Positions 9,280 through 18,172 of a stretch of DNA of 64,000 nucleotides are shown here, one piece after another. This DNA is from Bacteroidetes bacterium UBA1935 (GTDB lineage: Bacteria > Bacteroidota > Bacteroidia > Chitinophagales > Chitinophagaceae), in NCBI GenBank assembly GCA_002337045.1, contig DDFF01000003.1:248001-312000 (forward strand), in the 5' to 3' direction. The notes beneath the pieces are model-generated. The model did no database searches. It had not been told where the DNA came from and saw only the letters and a program-made list of their open reading frames with translations. Position numbers and translations under genes: made by a program. The first letter of the stretch is position 1, and each line of letters opens with the position of its first letter.

Positions 9280-9969
9280 TTAATGCTTCCCGTTAGGAAA
9301 ATGTGTACCAATAATATTGCCATCCTCCATTTCTATAATCCTATCGCTACCATTAGCAAAATCAGGGTCGTGTGTAACTGTGATGATAGTTTGTTTGTTA
9401 TCGGTGGCCAGTTGTTTAAATATCTCGAACACGCGTTGCGAATTGGCTTTATCCAGATTGCCCGTAGGCTCATCGCCCATTATCACAGCAGGGTCGTTAA
9501 TTAGCGCACGGGCTATGGCTACACGTTGCTGTTGGCCACCCGATAGCTTGTTGGCGTGTTTCAATGCATAATCTTCCATACCTACCAGCTTCAGTTTTTC
9601 GATGGCACGGTGTTCAATCTCTTCTTTGCTGTATTTAGCAAGCTTCAGCGCAGGCATCATTACATTTTGTATGGCTGTAAACTCGGGCAGCAAATAGTGA
9701 AACTGAAATACAAAACCCAGGTTCTCGTTACGGAAAGCTGCCAGTTCATTTTGCTTAAGTCCGGTGAGCTTTTGTCCTTTTATCTCCATCGTCCCCTCAT
9801 AGTCGGTATCCATAGTAGAAAGGATATACAACAAGGTACTCTTGCCGCAGCCGCTCTTTCCAATGATGGATAAAAACTCACCACGGTCCACGTCAAAGCT
9901 TACGCCTTTCAACACCTGAAATTTTTCAGGCTCCGTGAAATACTTTACTATATTCGTCGCTTTCAACAT
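9280..9969 (-). CDS. ABC transporter ATP-binding protein (MacB/LolD type)
   Basis: 229 residues, the normal length for this family. Walker A GKSGCGKST at residues 37-45, Q-loop in FVFQFHYLLPEF, signature LSGGQQQRVAIARAL, Walker B VIMGDEPTGNLD and an H-loop in TVTHDP. It powers the FtsX-like permease encoded immediately upstream; the start codon overlaps the permease stop by one base, which implies translational coupling. It is part of an MFP-permease-ATPase export complex. Confidence 0.9.
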   Translation of the reverse strand: MLKATNIVKYFTEPEKFQVLKGVSFDVDRGEFLSIIGKSGCGKSTLLYILSTMDTDYEGTMEIKGQKLTGLKQNELAAFRNENLGFVFQFHYLLPEFTAIQNVMMPALKLAKYSKEEIEHRAIEKLKLVGMEDYALKHANKLSGGQQQRVAIARALINDPAVIMGDEPTGNLDKANSQRVFEIFKQLATDNKQTIITVTHDPDFANGSDRIIEMEDGNIIGTHFPNGKH

Positions 9970-11231
9970 CAGCCTCTGATAATTTGAACAGGATCAACTT
10001 TAGCAGCACGCTTAGACGGGAAATAACCCGCGAATAATGTGGTAAGGAAACCAAAGAATAAACCAGCCATGTAATGAAATAATTTAAAATTGACAGGAAA
10101 GGTACTCATGCGCACTACCTCGCCAGCAGGGAATGGCGTGCGTGACAACAGGTAACTAACAACCCACCCGATTAGCAACCCAATAACACCACCACCAATA
10201 CCTATCATCAATGATTGCAATAAGAAGATGCCGGTAATATCATTGCCCTGAAAACCGGTAGCTTTTAGTATGGCTATATCTTTCATCTTATTGATAATGT
10301 TCATGTTCATGATATTGTAGATACCAAAACCGGCAACAATAAGCAATGTAACACATACTACAATCGTCATTACATTACGTATCACCGTACCTGCCAGTAT
10401 AGATGCGTTGGCTGCTTCCCAGTCTTCCATATATATATCGGGGTAGCGTTGCTGTAGTTTGTCTTTGAATGCCTTTGCCTGCGTTTTGTCCTTAATCTTC
10501 AGGTGCAGTTCTGTAACATAGGAGGGGTCTACACCCATTATCTTTTGCACAGTAGCTAATGTGGCATAACTTTTAGATTCGTCCCATGCAGCAATACCAA
10601 ACGAGAAGATACCCGCAATACGTACATTCACATTATTACCCTCTGGCGTAGTTACACTTACACGGTCGCCCACTTTTACATTCATCTTCTTAGCCAGCCC
10701 TTTACCTACCACTATTACATCCGAGCCTTTCAACAAATCTTCCAGTGCGCCTTCATCCATTTTCTCATCCAGTTGGAAAAGTTTTTTCTGCATGTCGATA
10801 TCTATACCTGACAGCGTACCGGGTATTTGTGTAGGCCCGTTATTAAAGAATACTTGCGTGCCTACCTGCGGTGCCACGCCTGTCACCTCAGGCATGTCAG
10901 CTATTTGCTGGGCAACAATGAGTCCGTTTTTAATCTTGGTCAATTCACGCTTCGGACGTTGATGTTCCAGTACATACCAGTTTTTATCGTCCTGCACTTT
11001 GCCATCGGCTATTATCTTTTTATCCTTCAGCTCAATGGGCTTATAAATGCGGATATGCGGCGTATTGTCCATTGCCATATCCTCCAGAAAGTCATTCACG
11101 CCCGTCATGAAACTGATCATAATGATGAACATGGATATACCAAACGTTACCCCAAGCATGGCAATGATGCTCTGCCGCTTTTTGGTCAGCAGGTGTGTAG
11201 ATGCTATGCTAAATGCTAGTTTCCAGTTCAT
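9969..11231 (-). CDS. MacB/FtsX-type ABC transporter permease
   Basis: 420 residues. One N-terminal membrane helix (SIIAMLGVTFGISMFIIMIS), a large periplasmic MacB_PCD domain at about 45-270, then three C-terminal helices of the FtsX domain (about 285-400) and the family ending AAKVDPVQIIRG. This four-helix topology is that of MacB and LolCE mechanotransmission transporters, which move substrates in the periplasm rather than across the inner membrane. The overlap with the adaptor gene is 4 bp. Confidence 0.88.
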   Translation of the reverse strand: MNWKLAFSIASTHLLTKKRQSIIAMLGVTFGISMFIIMISFMTGVNDFLEDMAMDNTPHIRIYKPIELKDKKIIADGKVQDDKNWYVLEHQRPKRELTKIKNGLIVAQQIADMPEVTGVAPQVGTQVFFNNGPTQIPGTLSGIDIDMQKKLFQLDEKMDEGALEDLLKGSDVIVVGKGLAKKMNVKVGDRVSVTTPEGNNVNVRIAGIFSFGIAAWDESKSYATLATVQKIMGVDPSYVTELHLKIKDKTQAKAFKDKLQQRYPDIYMEDWEAANASILAGTVIRNVMTIVVCVTLLIVAGFGIYNIMNMNIINKMKDIAILKATGFQGNDITGIFLLQSLMIGIGGGVIGLLIGWVVSYLLSRTPFPAGEVVRMSTFPVNFKLFHYMAGLFFGFLTTLFAGYFPSKRAAKVDPVQIIRG

Positions 11232-12319
11232 TTTTGAATGATTAATATAGATGACTCAGTAATACCGCCACGAACTTCTACCCATACATCGTCTTCAATA
11301 CCCTTCTGTATTTTCACCTTTTTCTTTTCTCCGTTTTCTTTTACCCATACAGTATCACCTTTCATTACCGCAGTACGTGGTATAGCCAGTACATTTTTCT
11401 TATCTGCAACAACAATATTCGCTTCGAGGTTCAGTCCGTACATAGAAACCGGTATCGCATCGTCCAGTTGTGCATCTACCCGAAACGACTGCTCGACCTT
11501 ACTAAGCAACGGATATACCTTGCTGATGTGGGCTTTGAATACTTTTTCAGGGAAAGCATCCATTGTTATCAATACCTGCTGGCCTGCATATACTTTATCA
11601 AGATCGTCTTCATCAACCATCAGCTTAGCGTACATCTTACCTGCACCCACCAAAGCAATTGCCTGATTGGGATTGATAAGGTCGCCTTCTTTCTTGTACA
11701 CATCATATACTACGCCATTCACAAAGCTTTTCAGTTTGCCTACTTCAGACTGTGCTGCCGCAACCATCAGGCTGTTTTCTGCCTGTTGCAATTGCAGATT
11801 GGCAGATATACGTTGCTGTTCTACATTTTGTTTCAGGCTCTGGTAATCTTTCAGTGAGCTTTGGTATTGCAGGTAATACTTTTCATAATTGCTTTTAGAA
11901 ATAGCATTCTGCTCAAACAGGTTTTTATAGCGCTGATATTGCAGGCTATCCTGTTGCATGCGTATACGTGCTACTTCCAGCTTGCCCTGCAGCTCACGGA
12001 ATACAGGTGCATTATCTACCACGGCAGGCATGGTACGTTTTACCATTGCCTCTGCACCCTGCATTTGCGCATTGCGTACATCATTGCTTATTGCAAACAT
12101 CAGTTGCCCTTTATGTACCGTATCGCCTTCCTTAACTAATGCCTGTACCAGATACCCATCCACACTCGAAATCACTTTATACTCCTCTTCGGGCACAAGG
12201 CTGCCTGATGCATACACAGCCGAGGTGAGCAGCTTCTTTTCAGGATGTATTTCGGTTTCTTTGCTACCGCAACTGCTTGCCAGTGCAGCCAATAACAACC
12301 ATGACAGCTGTTGTTTCAT
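11228..12319 (-). CDS. Periplasmic adaptor (HlyD/RND membrane fusion protein)
   Basis: 363 residues. Lipoprotein signal with lipobox LASSC at about residues 13-17, a biotinyl-lipoyl half (GYLVQALVKEGDTVHKGQLM), a long helical hairpin at about 75-190 rich in Gln, the second lipoyl half (VGKLKSFVNGVVYDVYKKEG) and beta-barrel/MP domains to the end. It would link the ABC permease to the TolC-type channel. Gene order TolC-adaptor-permease-ATPase is that of MacAB-TolC-like systems. Confidence 0.87.
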   Translation of the reverse strand: MKQQLSWLLLAALASSCGSKETEIHPEKKLLTSAVYASGSLVPEEEYKVISSVDGYLVQALVKEGDTVHKGQLMFAISNDVRNAQMQGAEAMVKRTMPAVVDNAPVFRELQGKLEVARIRMQQDSLQYQRYKNLFEQNAISKSNYEKYYLQYQSSLKDYQSLKQNVEQQRISANLQLQQAENSLMVAAAQSEVGKLKSFVNGVVYDVYKKEGDLINPNQAIALVGAGKMYAKLMVDEDDLDKVYAGQQVLITMDAFPEKVFKAHISKVYPLLSKVEQSFRVDAQLDDAIPVSMYGLNLEANIVVADKKNVLAIPRTAVMKGDTVWVKENGEKKKVKIQKGIEDDVWVEVRGGITESSILIIQK

Positions 12320-12323
12320 TTTA

Positions 12324-13619
12324 TTAAAAATTTTGAGTACTTAAGAGATGATATAAAATGCCATCTGCAAGATTCTGGAGATTCTCCATCCTTGCACGAT
12401 TATATTCAGTGAAGATGTTATTGAATTCGTCAAATTCCATTACACCTTCTTTAATGTTCAGCTTTGCAATACGCAGGTTCTCTGATGCGTTATGTACTTT
12501 TTCCTGCAATGCATTATGTTTGTTGAATGCAGCCTGATACAAGGCAAACCAGTCGCGTTGTTGTTGGGTAAGGTTTGCCTGTACACGTTCCTGTTCCAAT
12601 TTTGCATTTTGCAATTGTAGTTTGCTCTTGTTTATAGACGAGCGATAATACATCCCTTGAAACAATGGGAAATCTACCCGTACACCAACATTTGCAGTAT
12701 TGAATTCTACATTATTGCCAATTGTTTCGAATTTGCTCTGCATATTATACACATACCTGCTTGTAAGTGACATACGAGGCAACCCTCCTGTTCTACTTTC
12801 TCTCAAAGCAAACTCTGCTGTTTTCAGTTTAGCGTCCGCTTCTTTCCATCCCGGGCGTGAAGTAACATCACCTAACTGCTGTAAAACAGGCCATTTGAAA
12901 TCGGCAAGGCTTTCAGATAATTGTAAGGAGTCTTCTTTGAGATTCAGCATGGCACCAAGGTTATTGTATGCCTGTTGCAGTTGCTTAGTGTAGTTATACC
13001 CTGCATTTTTAACGTCAATATCCAGATTCTTTGTACGATTAAAATCAGAAGGATTCACGACACCATTCTCATAACGATCTGCCATTATCCGTGTCAACTC
13101 TGCAGTTGTTTCAGCATTTTCATCATTCAGCGATAATACATCTTTAGTAGCCAATGTCTGATAATAAGCCTGCATCAGCTGAATATGAAAATTCTCAAGA
13201 GCTGCTTTACTATTCCATTGAGATTGGTTGTAAGCTGACTTAGACTTAGAAAGCTGCGACCATTTTTCAAGGTTCACAACAGGCACAGTCAATTCAGCGC
13301 CTGCTGCAAACACATAAGGCAAGCCAAACTGAGCTTTTAGGTACGTACCAGATTTGCCACCTAACACCTCTGCAGGAATAACCTGTGTAGCTATTATAGG
13401 GTAGTAATCTCCTGTACCAAATACGTTTACTTTCGGGTAGAGTCCGGAAGCCTGTAAGTTTACATCCTGTTTCGACATCTTGGGAGAAAGGCTTGCTTGC
13501 AATGCGACAGGAGCGTATTTGTCAGCATATTCCAGTAATGATGGTAAACTGCTCACCTTTACCTGAGCAATGGCTGAAACCGAGATTGTTAACAATATGA
13601 GTGAATGCAAAAAGCGCAT
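12324..13619 (-). CDS. TolC-family outer-membrane efflux protein
   Basis: 431 residues with a signal peptide (1-18, ending AIAQ). Two OEP repeats of long amphipathic helices are visible at about 45-210 and 245-420, each with Gln/Leu-rich heptads, such as TKQLQQAYNNLGAMLNLKED and KSKLQLQNAKLEQERVQANL. It should trimerise as an outer-membrane channel for the adaptor and ABC genes that follow with 4-bp spacing. As first gene of the six-gene leftward operon, its 90-bp upstream region should hold the operon promoter. Confidence 0.85.
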   Translation of the reverse strand: MRFLHSLILLTISVSAIAQVKVSSLPSLLEYADKYAPVALQASLSPKMSKQDVNLQASGLYPKVNVFGTGDYYPIIATQVIPAEVLGGKSGTYLKAQFGLPYVFAAGAELTVPVVNLEKWSQLSKSKSAYNQSQWNSKAALENFHIQLMQAYYQTLATKDVLSLNDENAETTAELTRIMADRYENGVVNPSDFNRTKNLDIDVKNAGYNYTKQLQQAYNNLGAMLNLKEDSLQLSESLADFKWPVLQQLGDVTSRPGWKEADAKLKTAEFALRESRTGGLPRMSLTSRYVYNMQSKFETIGNNVEFNTANVGVRVDFPLFQGMYYRSSINKSKLQLQNAKLEQERVQANLTQQQRDWFALYQAAFNKHNALQEKVHNASENLRIAKLNIKEGVMEFDEFNNIFTEYNRARMENLQNLADGILYHLLSTQNF

Positions 13620-13710
13620 TGTATCAATTTTCTACAAAATGAATACAATACGCTTTCATAACAAAAAGCTTCTCAGCGAAGCGGAATAAAGACCCACGCA
13701 AGCGGAATTA

Positions 13711-14196
13711 CTAAGGGAGTCTGATATTCCAAAACCTCAAAACCCAACGAAGAATAGTGTAAGCACCTAGTATAATGGTAACCCAAAAGAGTATATTCCG
13801 TTCCTTCTGAAGTTTGCCAAAGTTGACAGACATGGCTAGATTTTCATTCTGTAATTGAAGCTCTTTGGCTTTATTTACAACCTTGAGATTTTTAAGCCGA
13901 TAGATAGTATCAACCCGTTTGTCATTACGATATATTGTTTTTGTAAGAAGCCTAGTAATTGTATCGGACACCAAAAAAGTATCAGTAATTGTAGTTTCTA
14001 CACCGGGAAGAAATACTATGCTGTCTACTAAATAACTCTGATCAGGGAATATATCAGCACAATGCTTGGTTACAATCTGAGGATATTTTGCGTGAACAGT
14101 ATATAGTTTTCTTGCAGCTTGTCTTTCAGACATACAACCTGTTATCATCATGCACAATGAAAGCATGATGATAAGATAAGTGATAAGGTTTCTCAT
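13711..14196 (-). CDS. Unimolecular spanin-like lipoprotein (lysis)
   Basis: 161 residues with an unusual two-anchor layout. The N-terminus is a lipoprotein signal with lipobox MITGC (Cys at about 21), the middle is hydrophilic with a predicted coiled coil (RLKNLKVVNKAKELQLQNEN), and the C-terminus is a transmembrane helix (ILFWVTIILGAYTILRWVL). Phage u-spanins such as T1 gp11 have this outer-membrane lipid plus inner-membrane helix topology and fuse the two membranes during lysis. Its place as last gene of the phage cluster, beside small membrane proteins, fits. A host lipoprotein of unknown role remains possible. Confidence 0.55.
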   Translation of the reverse strand: MRNLITYLIIMLSLCMMITGCMSERQAARKLYTVHAKYPQIVTKHCADIFPDQSYLVDSIVFLPGVETTITDTFLVSDTITRLLTKTIYRNDKRVDTIYRLKNLKVVNKAKELQLQNENLAMSVNFGKLQKERNILFWVTIILGAYTILRWVLRFWNIRLP

Positions 14197-14197
14197 A

Positions 14198-14431
14198 TTA
14201 GCGGGTTTGGTTATTCTCGATACGATCTACTCGCGCCTCTAACAATTTGATTTGTATCTTTTGTATAGCGATATCATTTCTGAACCCGTAGTAAACACTG
14301 AGTACGGTAGACACGCTCACAGCTGTACAAACCACAAGCGCCCAGATTAATCGCAAATTGATACCACGAAGCTGTTTATCTATTATTGTTATATCCTGCT
14401 GTGTCATCTGCATTTCCATTTCCATTTTCAT
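14198..14431 (-). CDS. Small membrane protein with coiled coil, lysis cassette
   Basis: Up to 77 residues. One transmembrane helix (LRLIWALVVCTAVSVSTVLSV) is followed by a coiled coil (DIAIQKIQIKLLEARVDRIE). The start is uncertain: ATG codons alternate at the beginning (MKMEMEMQM), and any of them overlaps the preceding gene by 32-56 bp. The topology is compatible with an i-spanin-like, antiholin-like or holin-accessory protein. It sits between the holin-like gene and the spanin-like gene, with 1 bp to the latter. Confidence 0.5.
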   Translation of the reverse strand: MKMEMEMQMTQQDITIIDKQLRGINLRLIWALVVCTAVSVSTVLSVYYGFRNDIAIQKIQIKLLEARVDRIENNQTR

Positions 14432-14648
14432 CTACACCAAACATTTTTGAAAGTCCCCAAACAAGCATATTGATTCCCGAAAACCATTTTAACAATAAAA
14501 GCTTCAGGCTTTCATTTATTCCCGGGTAATCACTAACCATAAAAACAGCTATTGATAGCAAAAGAAAAACAATACGAAATGTATATTTAGCCCACAGTGG
14601 GGTGGGTTTCTGTATTTGCGAAACCCCGAATTGAAGATTTGTTTTCAT
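14376..14648 (-). CDS. Holin-like small membrane protein
   Basis: 90 residues with two hydrophobic segments (FRIVFLLLSIAVFMV and LLLLKWFSGINMLVWGL) separated by a short loop, and a hydrophilic tail. The tail contains DENGNGNADD, which resembles a calcium-loop pattern but may be chance, because that DNA also encodes the start of the next gene. Size, topology and position directly after the tail fibre gene suggest a holin; no sequence family is recognised. It starts 2 bp after the fibre gene. Confidence 0.45.
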   Translation of the reverse strand: MKTNLQFGVSQIQKPTPLWAKYTFRIVFLLLSIAVFMVSDYPGINESLKLLLLKWFSGINMLVWGLSKMFGVDENGNGNADDTAGYNNNR

Positions 14649-14650
14649 AG

Positions 14651-16555
14651 TTATTGAACAATTGCGAGTTTATAAATAACACCATCAATCTCTACCTCTA
14701 CAAATTTGTCTGTTTGCAGTGTAACACTTGCGCCAGTAATAACCTTGCCTAGCTTATAAACACCAGCGCCATTCGAAGATGGCTGAACGGTTTTTAGTTT
14801 TTGAACAGTTGCATTCCCGTCTTTGTCAACCTTTGCTAATACCGTCCCCGAATTATCTTTCCACTGTGTCAGGTCAGCTGTTTGGCTGGAAGTAGATTGA
14901 AATATCGTCACTGGTGTAGAAGCATTACTGGCCAATACATGCAATCTTGCAGATGGCAAAGTAAGACCGATACCATCTTTAACAGCACCTACATTTCTTG
15001 ATAGTCCAATACCTACATTTTGATACCCGTCAATTAACATAGCACGTGCATTACTTGCCCAATCACCCCAAGTACCGTTGTTTGTGAAGAAGGAGAGATT
15101 GCCTAAATAAGTGTTATAGTAACCTTCTGCAACTATTGCGCTTGTCATAACTGGCCCCCCAGAGCCATAAGTATAGTTAGAATAGGTCTGAATAACTGGA
15201 GATCCAGAATCTCGGTTCCACAAGTTTAAAAGTTGACCATTAGGATATTGACTTACCAGATTTATTTGGGAAATATATGTAGCCACTCCATCTCCCATAT
15301 ATTGAGTATGATACCCCATAGATATCTTGTCCCCATTAATGATTACACTCTCTATTGGAGCATTTGTTCCACTCCCGCCTCTGGTCTTAATCCTAAATCC
15401 ACCATTGAAACCACCAGAAGCACCACCACTTACAATCTCAACGCCATCTGTATAGGTATCCTGAAACCTTCTTATTAGATTATAATGATTACCATCATAA
15501 GGAACGCTATTATTGAATTTAATACCAAACGACTGAGTTGTGCCAGCTACTTGAAGCTTATCGACACCATTATTGGCATACTTCCCGATTAATAAATTAC
15601 CGTTAGGCACAGATACAGAGGTACTGTCAAGAACAATAGCTGTGTTTGTTGATGTATTAGTTGTACCAAAAGAAACAAAACCTTTATTGTTGCCATTATA
15701 TGTTGAAGTACTAACACCTGCATACAAATGTCTTGAAGGTGAGCTAGACAAATCTAATTGCACCTCATCAGATGACTTGTTTACCTCAACCCTACCAGAA
15801 AACTTGGTCGTATTAGTACCATGTGGGACAGACATTACAGTTTGATTATTTGTAGGGTTATTTATCAATGTAAAATCTGAAGCTGTACCTTCAGCGCCAT
15901 TAATGATTAAACCGGTTGTGACATTTTTATTAATGCCGGAATATGAACCGGTAGTATTATTCGTTACATTAAGACCTTCTGCACCTACTACACCACTTAC
16001 GTGTAGCTTACCTGTAGTTGGACTTATACCAACTCCTACTGCACCATCATTGGCTATAACAATCCGGTTAGTATTATTTGTTTTGATATTTACATGCTGA
16101 TTATCATTTGTACCAATTGAAAGCGTACTTCCAGTAGTATTACCACCAATCTTAACAAAACCATTATTGACAAAATATTTTGTAGATATCACATTCGTAT
16201 CAATAGTAGGTGCATTCTGTACAATAAGCTGTTTGATGATTACAGTATCCTTATACGTCATGTACCGCACACGTTTATTAGCATCAAAATGATATAAAAC
16301 TGAGTCTTTAAGATCATAAACAAACAGCCCACGCTTTGCAGTCTTCACACTATCCAAAACAACTCTTGGAAGTATCATGCCTTTGCCTGTAGTATCCTTA
16401 CCTATTTGCAGCCAGCAAGATGTATCTGCAAAAGTGCGATCACCTTTACCTAACACAAGTGAGCCTGTAATATAAAACCGATTCATCATCATACCGGTTT
16501 GTGAATATGCCGTAAAGGCATATAAAATCATTAGTATCGTTAGTATTCTTTTCAT
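14651..16555 (-). CDS. Tail-fibre-like beta-repeat protein with a signal peptide
   Basis: 634 residues. Residues 1-19 form a clear signal peptide (KRILTILMILYAFTAYSQ), odd for a virion part. The rest is Thr/Asn/Gly-rich with phage-fibre and hemagglutinin-like stretches: IGTNDNQHVNIKTNNTNRIV, GVGISPTTGKLHVSG, and a C-terminal region with LPSARLHVLASNAS and ADLTQWKDNSGTVLAKVDKD. The first third (MILPRVVLDSVKTAKRGLFV) is the head of Bacteroidota fibre/adhesin proteins. It lies between a tail-associated gene and the lysis genes, where fibres usually map. It could be a fibre, or a secreted surface adhesin captured by the cluster. Confidence 0.55.
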   Translation of the reverse strand: MKRILTILMILYAFTAYSQTGMMMNRFYITGSLVLGKGDRTFADTSCWLQIGKDTTGKGMILPRVVLDSVKTAKRGLFVYDLKDSVLYHFDANKRVRYMTYKDTVIIKQLIVQNAPTIDTNVISTKYFVNNGFVKIGGNTTGSTLSIGTNDNQHVNIKTNNTNRIVIANDGAVGVGISPTTGKLHVSGVVGAEGLNVTNNTTGSYSGINKNVTTGLIINGAEGTASDFTLINNPTNNQTVMSVPHGTNTTKFSGRVEVNKSSDEVQLDLSSSPSRHLYAGVSTSTYNGNNKGFVSFGTTNTSTNTAIVLDSTSVSVPNGNLLIGKYANNGVDKLQVAGTTQSFGIKFNNSVPYDGNHYNLIRRFQDTYTDGVEIVSGGASGGFNGGFRIKTRGGSGTNAPIESVIINGDKISMGYHTQYMGDGVATYISQINLVSQYPNGQLLNLWNRDSGSPVIQTYSNYTYGSGGPVMTSAIVAEGYYNTYLGNLSFFTNNGTWGDWASNARAMLIDGYQNVGIGLSRNVGAVKDGIGLTLPSARLHVLASNASTPVTIFQSTSSQTADLTQWKDNSGTVLAKVDKDGNATVQKLKTVQPSSNGAGVYKLGKVITGASVTLQTDKFVEVEIDGVIYKLAIVQ

Positions 16556-16561
16556 GGTTTC

Positions 16562-17089
16562 TTATTTAATATATAGGATAGAAATTTTTTGACCTGCTAT
16601 TAACGAATTGTTGAAGCTTAATTCTCCATGCGCCAAGTCAACTTGATACTCATCATTTGCGTTACCTTCTTGCAGTATTACGCCTTCAACAAACACCGCA
16701 ATTTGCTTAGCATAGATCAGTGCTGTATGATTGTATGTCTGTTGACCATCCAACGCGTAAAACTGAAGTTTACCTGCTTTGATTGTCGATTCACCAACAC
16801 CACCTGTATACTCAACGCCTGGCAATATGGGAATTGTCTGTACTTGATAGGAGGCATTATTAAATAATGAAGTATCAGGCTTATAGAGCTTAAACGTGTA
16901 ATTATAATATTCATTCAGTTTAGCAGGTACAATCAAGTTATCACCTGCGATAGCATTGAATTGAACATACTGGTAGGCTCCGTTAAAGTTCGTAATAAAC
17001 TCCCATGCGCCTGTGCTGTCAGCAGTTAACGGGAGAGATATACCCTCCTCTGCCAGTGGCACCTCGCCAAGATTAATTATAGTATTCAT
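16562..17089 (-). CDS. Phage-cluster beta-rich protein, unrecognised
   Basis: 175 residues, no signal peptide. It is almost all beta-type sequence, with an N-terminal half (STGAWEFITNFNGAYQYVQF) and a C-terminal half (AVFVEGVILQEGNANDEYQV) that ends in ISILYIK, reminiscent of phage tail accessory or fibre-base proteins. It is 6 bp upstream of the fibre-like gene and 2 bp after the previous gene, so it is part of the structural operon. No family is recognised. Confidence 0.5.
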   Translation of the reverse strand: MNTIINLGEVPLAEEGISLPLTADSTGAWEFITNFNGAYQYVQFNAIAGDNLIVPAKLNEYYNYTFKLYKPDTSLFNNASYQVQTIPILPGVEYTGGVGESTIKAGKLQFYALDGQQTYNHTALIYAKQIAVFVEGVILQEGNANDEYQVDLAHGELSFNNSLIAGQKISILYIK

Positions 17090-17091
17090 GT

Positions 17092-17637
17092 TTATGCTTT
17101 TATAGGGTTTACAATACAGTTTGAAGGAACGTACTCTTTCGAAACACTTAATTGTAGTTTTACAATCGTTTCATTTTTAAGCCTTTGCAAAGAAGCTCTT
17201 ATATCATCCTGCTTCATACCCTGCAATTCATCAGCCATTACAATCTCTCTGTTCCACTGGCTGCTTATAGGCACTACGTTCATCTCGGCAAAAGACATGC
17301 AAGTGTTTTTCAGATTTTCCAGCAACTGGTATGCATCTGCATTTTTAACTACAGCCACCAGGTATGCAATCATCGTATCATTGAAGGTGAGGCGTTGAGA
17401 ACCTGCATCTGTAAGCCGCTGTTGTTCCGCAGCAATGTACTTCATTTGCGTATCATTGCGCAGGTAGCAATAGTTTCCCAGTACGTCAGACGGCAGCAAC
17501 ACAAGTTTGTCACTTCCTTTATCAACCATCACCCTTCCTGTCAATTCATCTTTGCAGGCATTCGCGAAGCCTTTACTGAAATAGGCATTTTTTTCAAGTA
17601 TGTGTGATAAGAGTTTATCGAAATCGCTTCTTTGCAT
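17092..17637 (-). CDS. Phage-cluster helical protein, unrecognised
   Basis: 181 residues, mainly helical and soluble, with no signal peptide. It starts MQRSDFDKLLSHILEKNAYF and contains a long central helix around MKYIAAEQQRLTDAG. It is tightly packed with both neighbours (2 bp downstream, 0 bp upstream). Size and position between capsid and fibre genes would suit a head-tail connector or neck protein, but no family signature is visible. Confidence 0.45.
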   Translation of the reverse strand: MQRSDFDKLLSHILEKNAYFSKGFANACKDELTGRVMVDKGSDKLVLLPSDVLGNYCYLRNDTQMKYIAAEQQRLTDAGSQRLTFNDTMIAYLVAVVKNADAYQLLENLKNTCMSFAEMNVVPISSQWNREIVMADELQGMKQDDIRASLQRLKNETIVKLQLSVSKEYVPSNCIVNPIKA

Positions 17638-17778
17638 TTATCGTTTTTTAGTGGTGAACGTTTTAAGTTTAATCTTCTTAACCGACGGCTTATTGATTGT
17701 CTTTACTGGTTGCATAGTTTGTTGCTTTGCACCAATCCCTGACAGATAATCACAGTATTCTTGTAGTGACAGGCTCAT
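17638..17778 (-). CDS. Small basic protein in phage cluster
   Basis: 46 residues from the ATG at 17778. That start overlaps the stop of the upstream membrane-protein gene as ATGA, which favours it over a longer reading from 17877. The C-terminal half is very basic (KKIKLKTFTTKKR). The protein begins MSLSLQEYCDYLSGIGAKQQ. Function is unknown; the charge suggests nucleic-acid contact. Confidence 0.5.
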   Translation of the reverse strand: MSLSLQEYCDYLSGIGAKQQTMQPVKTINKPSVKKIKLKTFTTKKR

Positions 17779-18158
17779 TTGGAGAATAGTTTTGTAATGA
17801 AATAGAGGGACAACATGCTGCCGATTGAAACATACAGCAGATACCACAATACGTTCCCAAACACAACCCACAACCAACTATCAACAGTATCCGTTATCCA
17901 AACATCAGCAACTGTATTCATGAATAGCATATACAACCAATAACCTGTAAATGTTAGTATGTGACTGAAACACACTTCACAATTCCCACCAACTTTCGAG
18001 AGGAATACATTTCCGTTCACATCCCATTCATGCAGTCGTTTCTGATATTTAAAGAGCGTATCTATCCACTGTCCGGGCTGTATACTAATGTGCAAAACCT
18101 TTACCAGAGAAGCGTTTGCCACTAGTGCAATTATTGTGTACAATAAAAATGTCAACAT
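17775..18158 (-). CDS. Three-helix membrane protein in phage cluster
   Basis: 127 residues with three hydrophobic segments: residues 1-20, about 64-88 and about 93-122. A CxxC pair (NCEVCFSHI) precedes the second helix. A J-domain or enzyme motif is absent. It is coupled to the 46-residue gene by an ATGA overlap and starts 14 bp after the 326-residue gene. Role unknown; membrane proteins at this position are unusual among capsid and connector genes. Confidence 0.5.
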   Translation of the reverse strand: MLTFLLYTIIALVANASLVKVLHISIQPGQWIDTLFKYQKRLHEWDVNGNVFLSKVGGNCEVCFSHILTFTGYWLYMLFMNTVADVWITDTVDSWLWVVFGNVLWYLLYVSIGSMLSLYFITKLFSK

Positions 18159-18172
18159 ATTTTGCTGTTTTT

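Noticed and set aside
17779..17877. 33-residue extension of the small basic phage protein
   Set aside because: It overlaps the membrane-protein gene by about 100 bp; the internal ATG gives the usual ATGA coupling.
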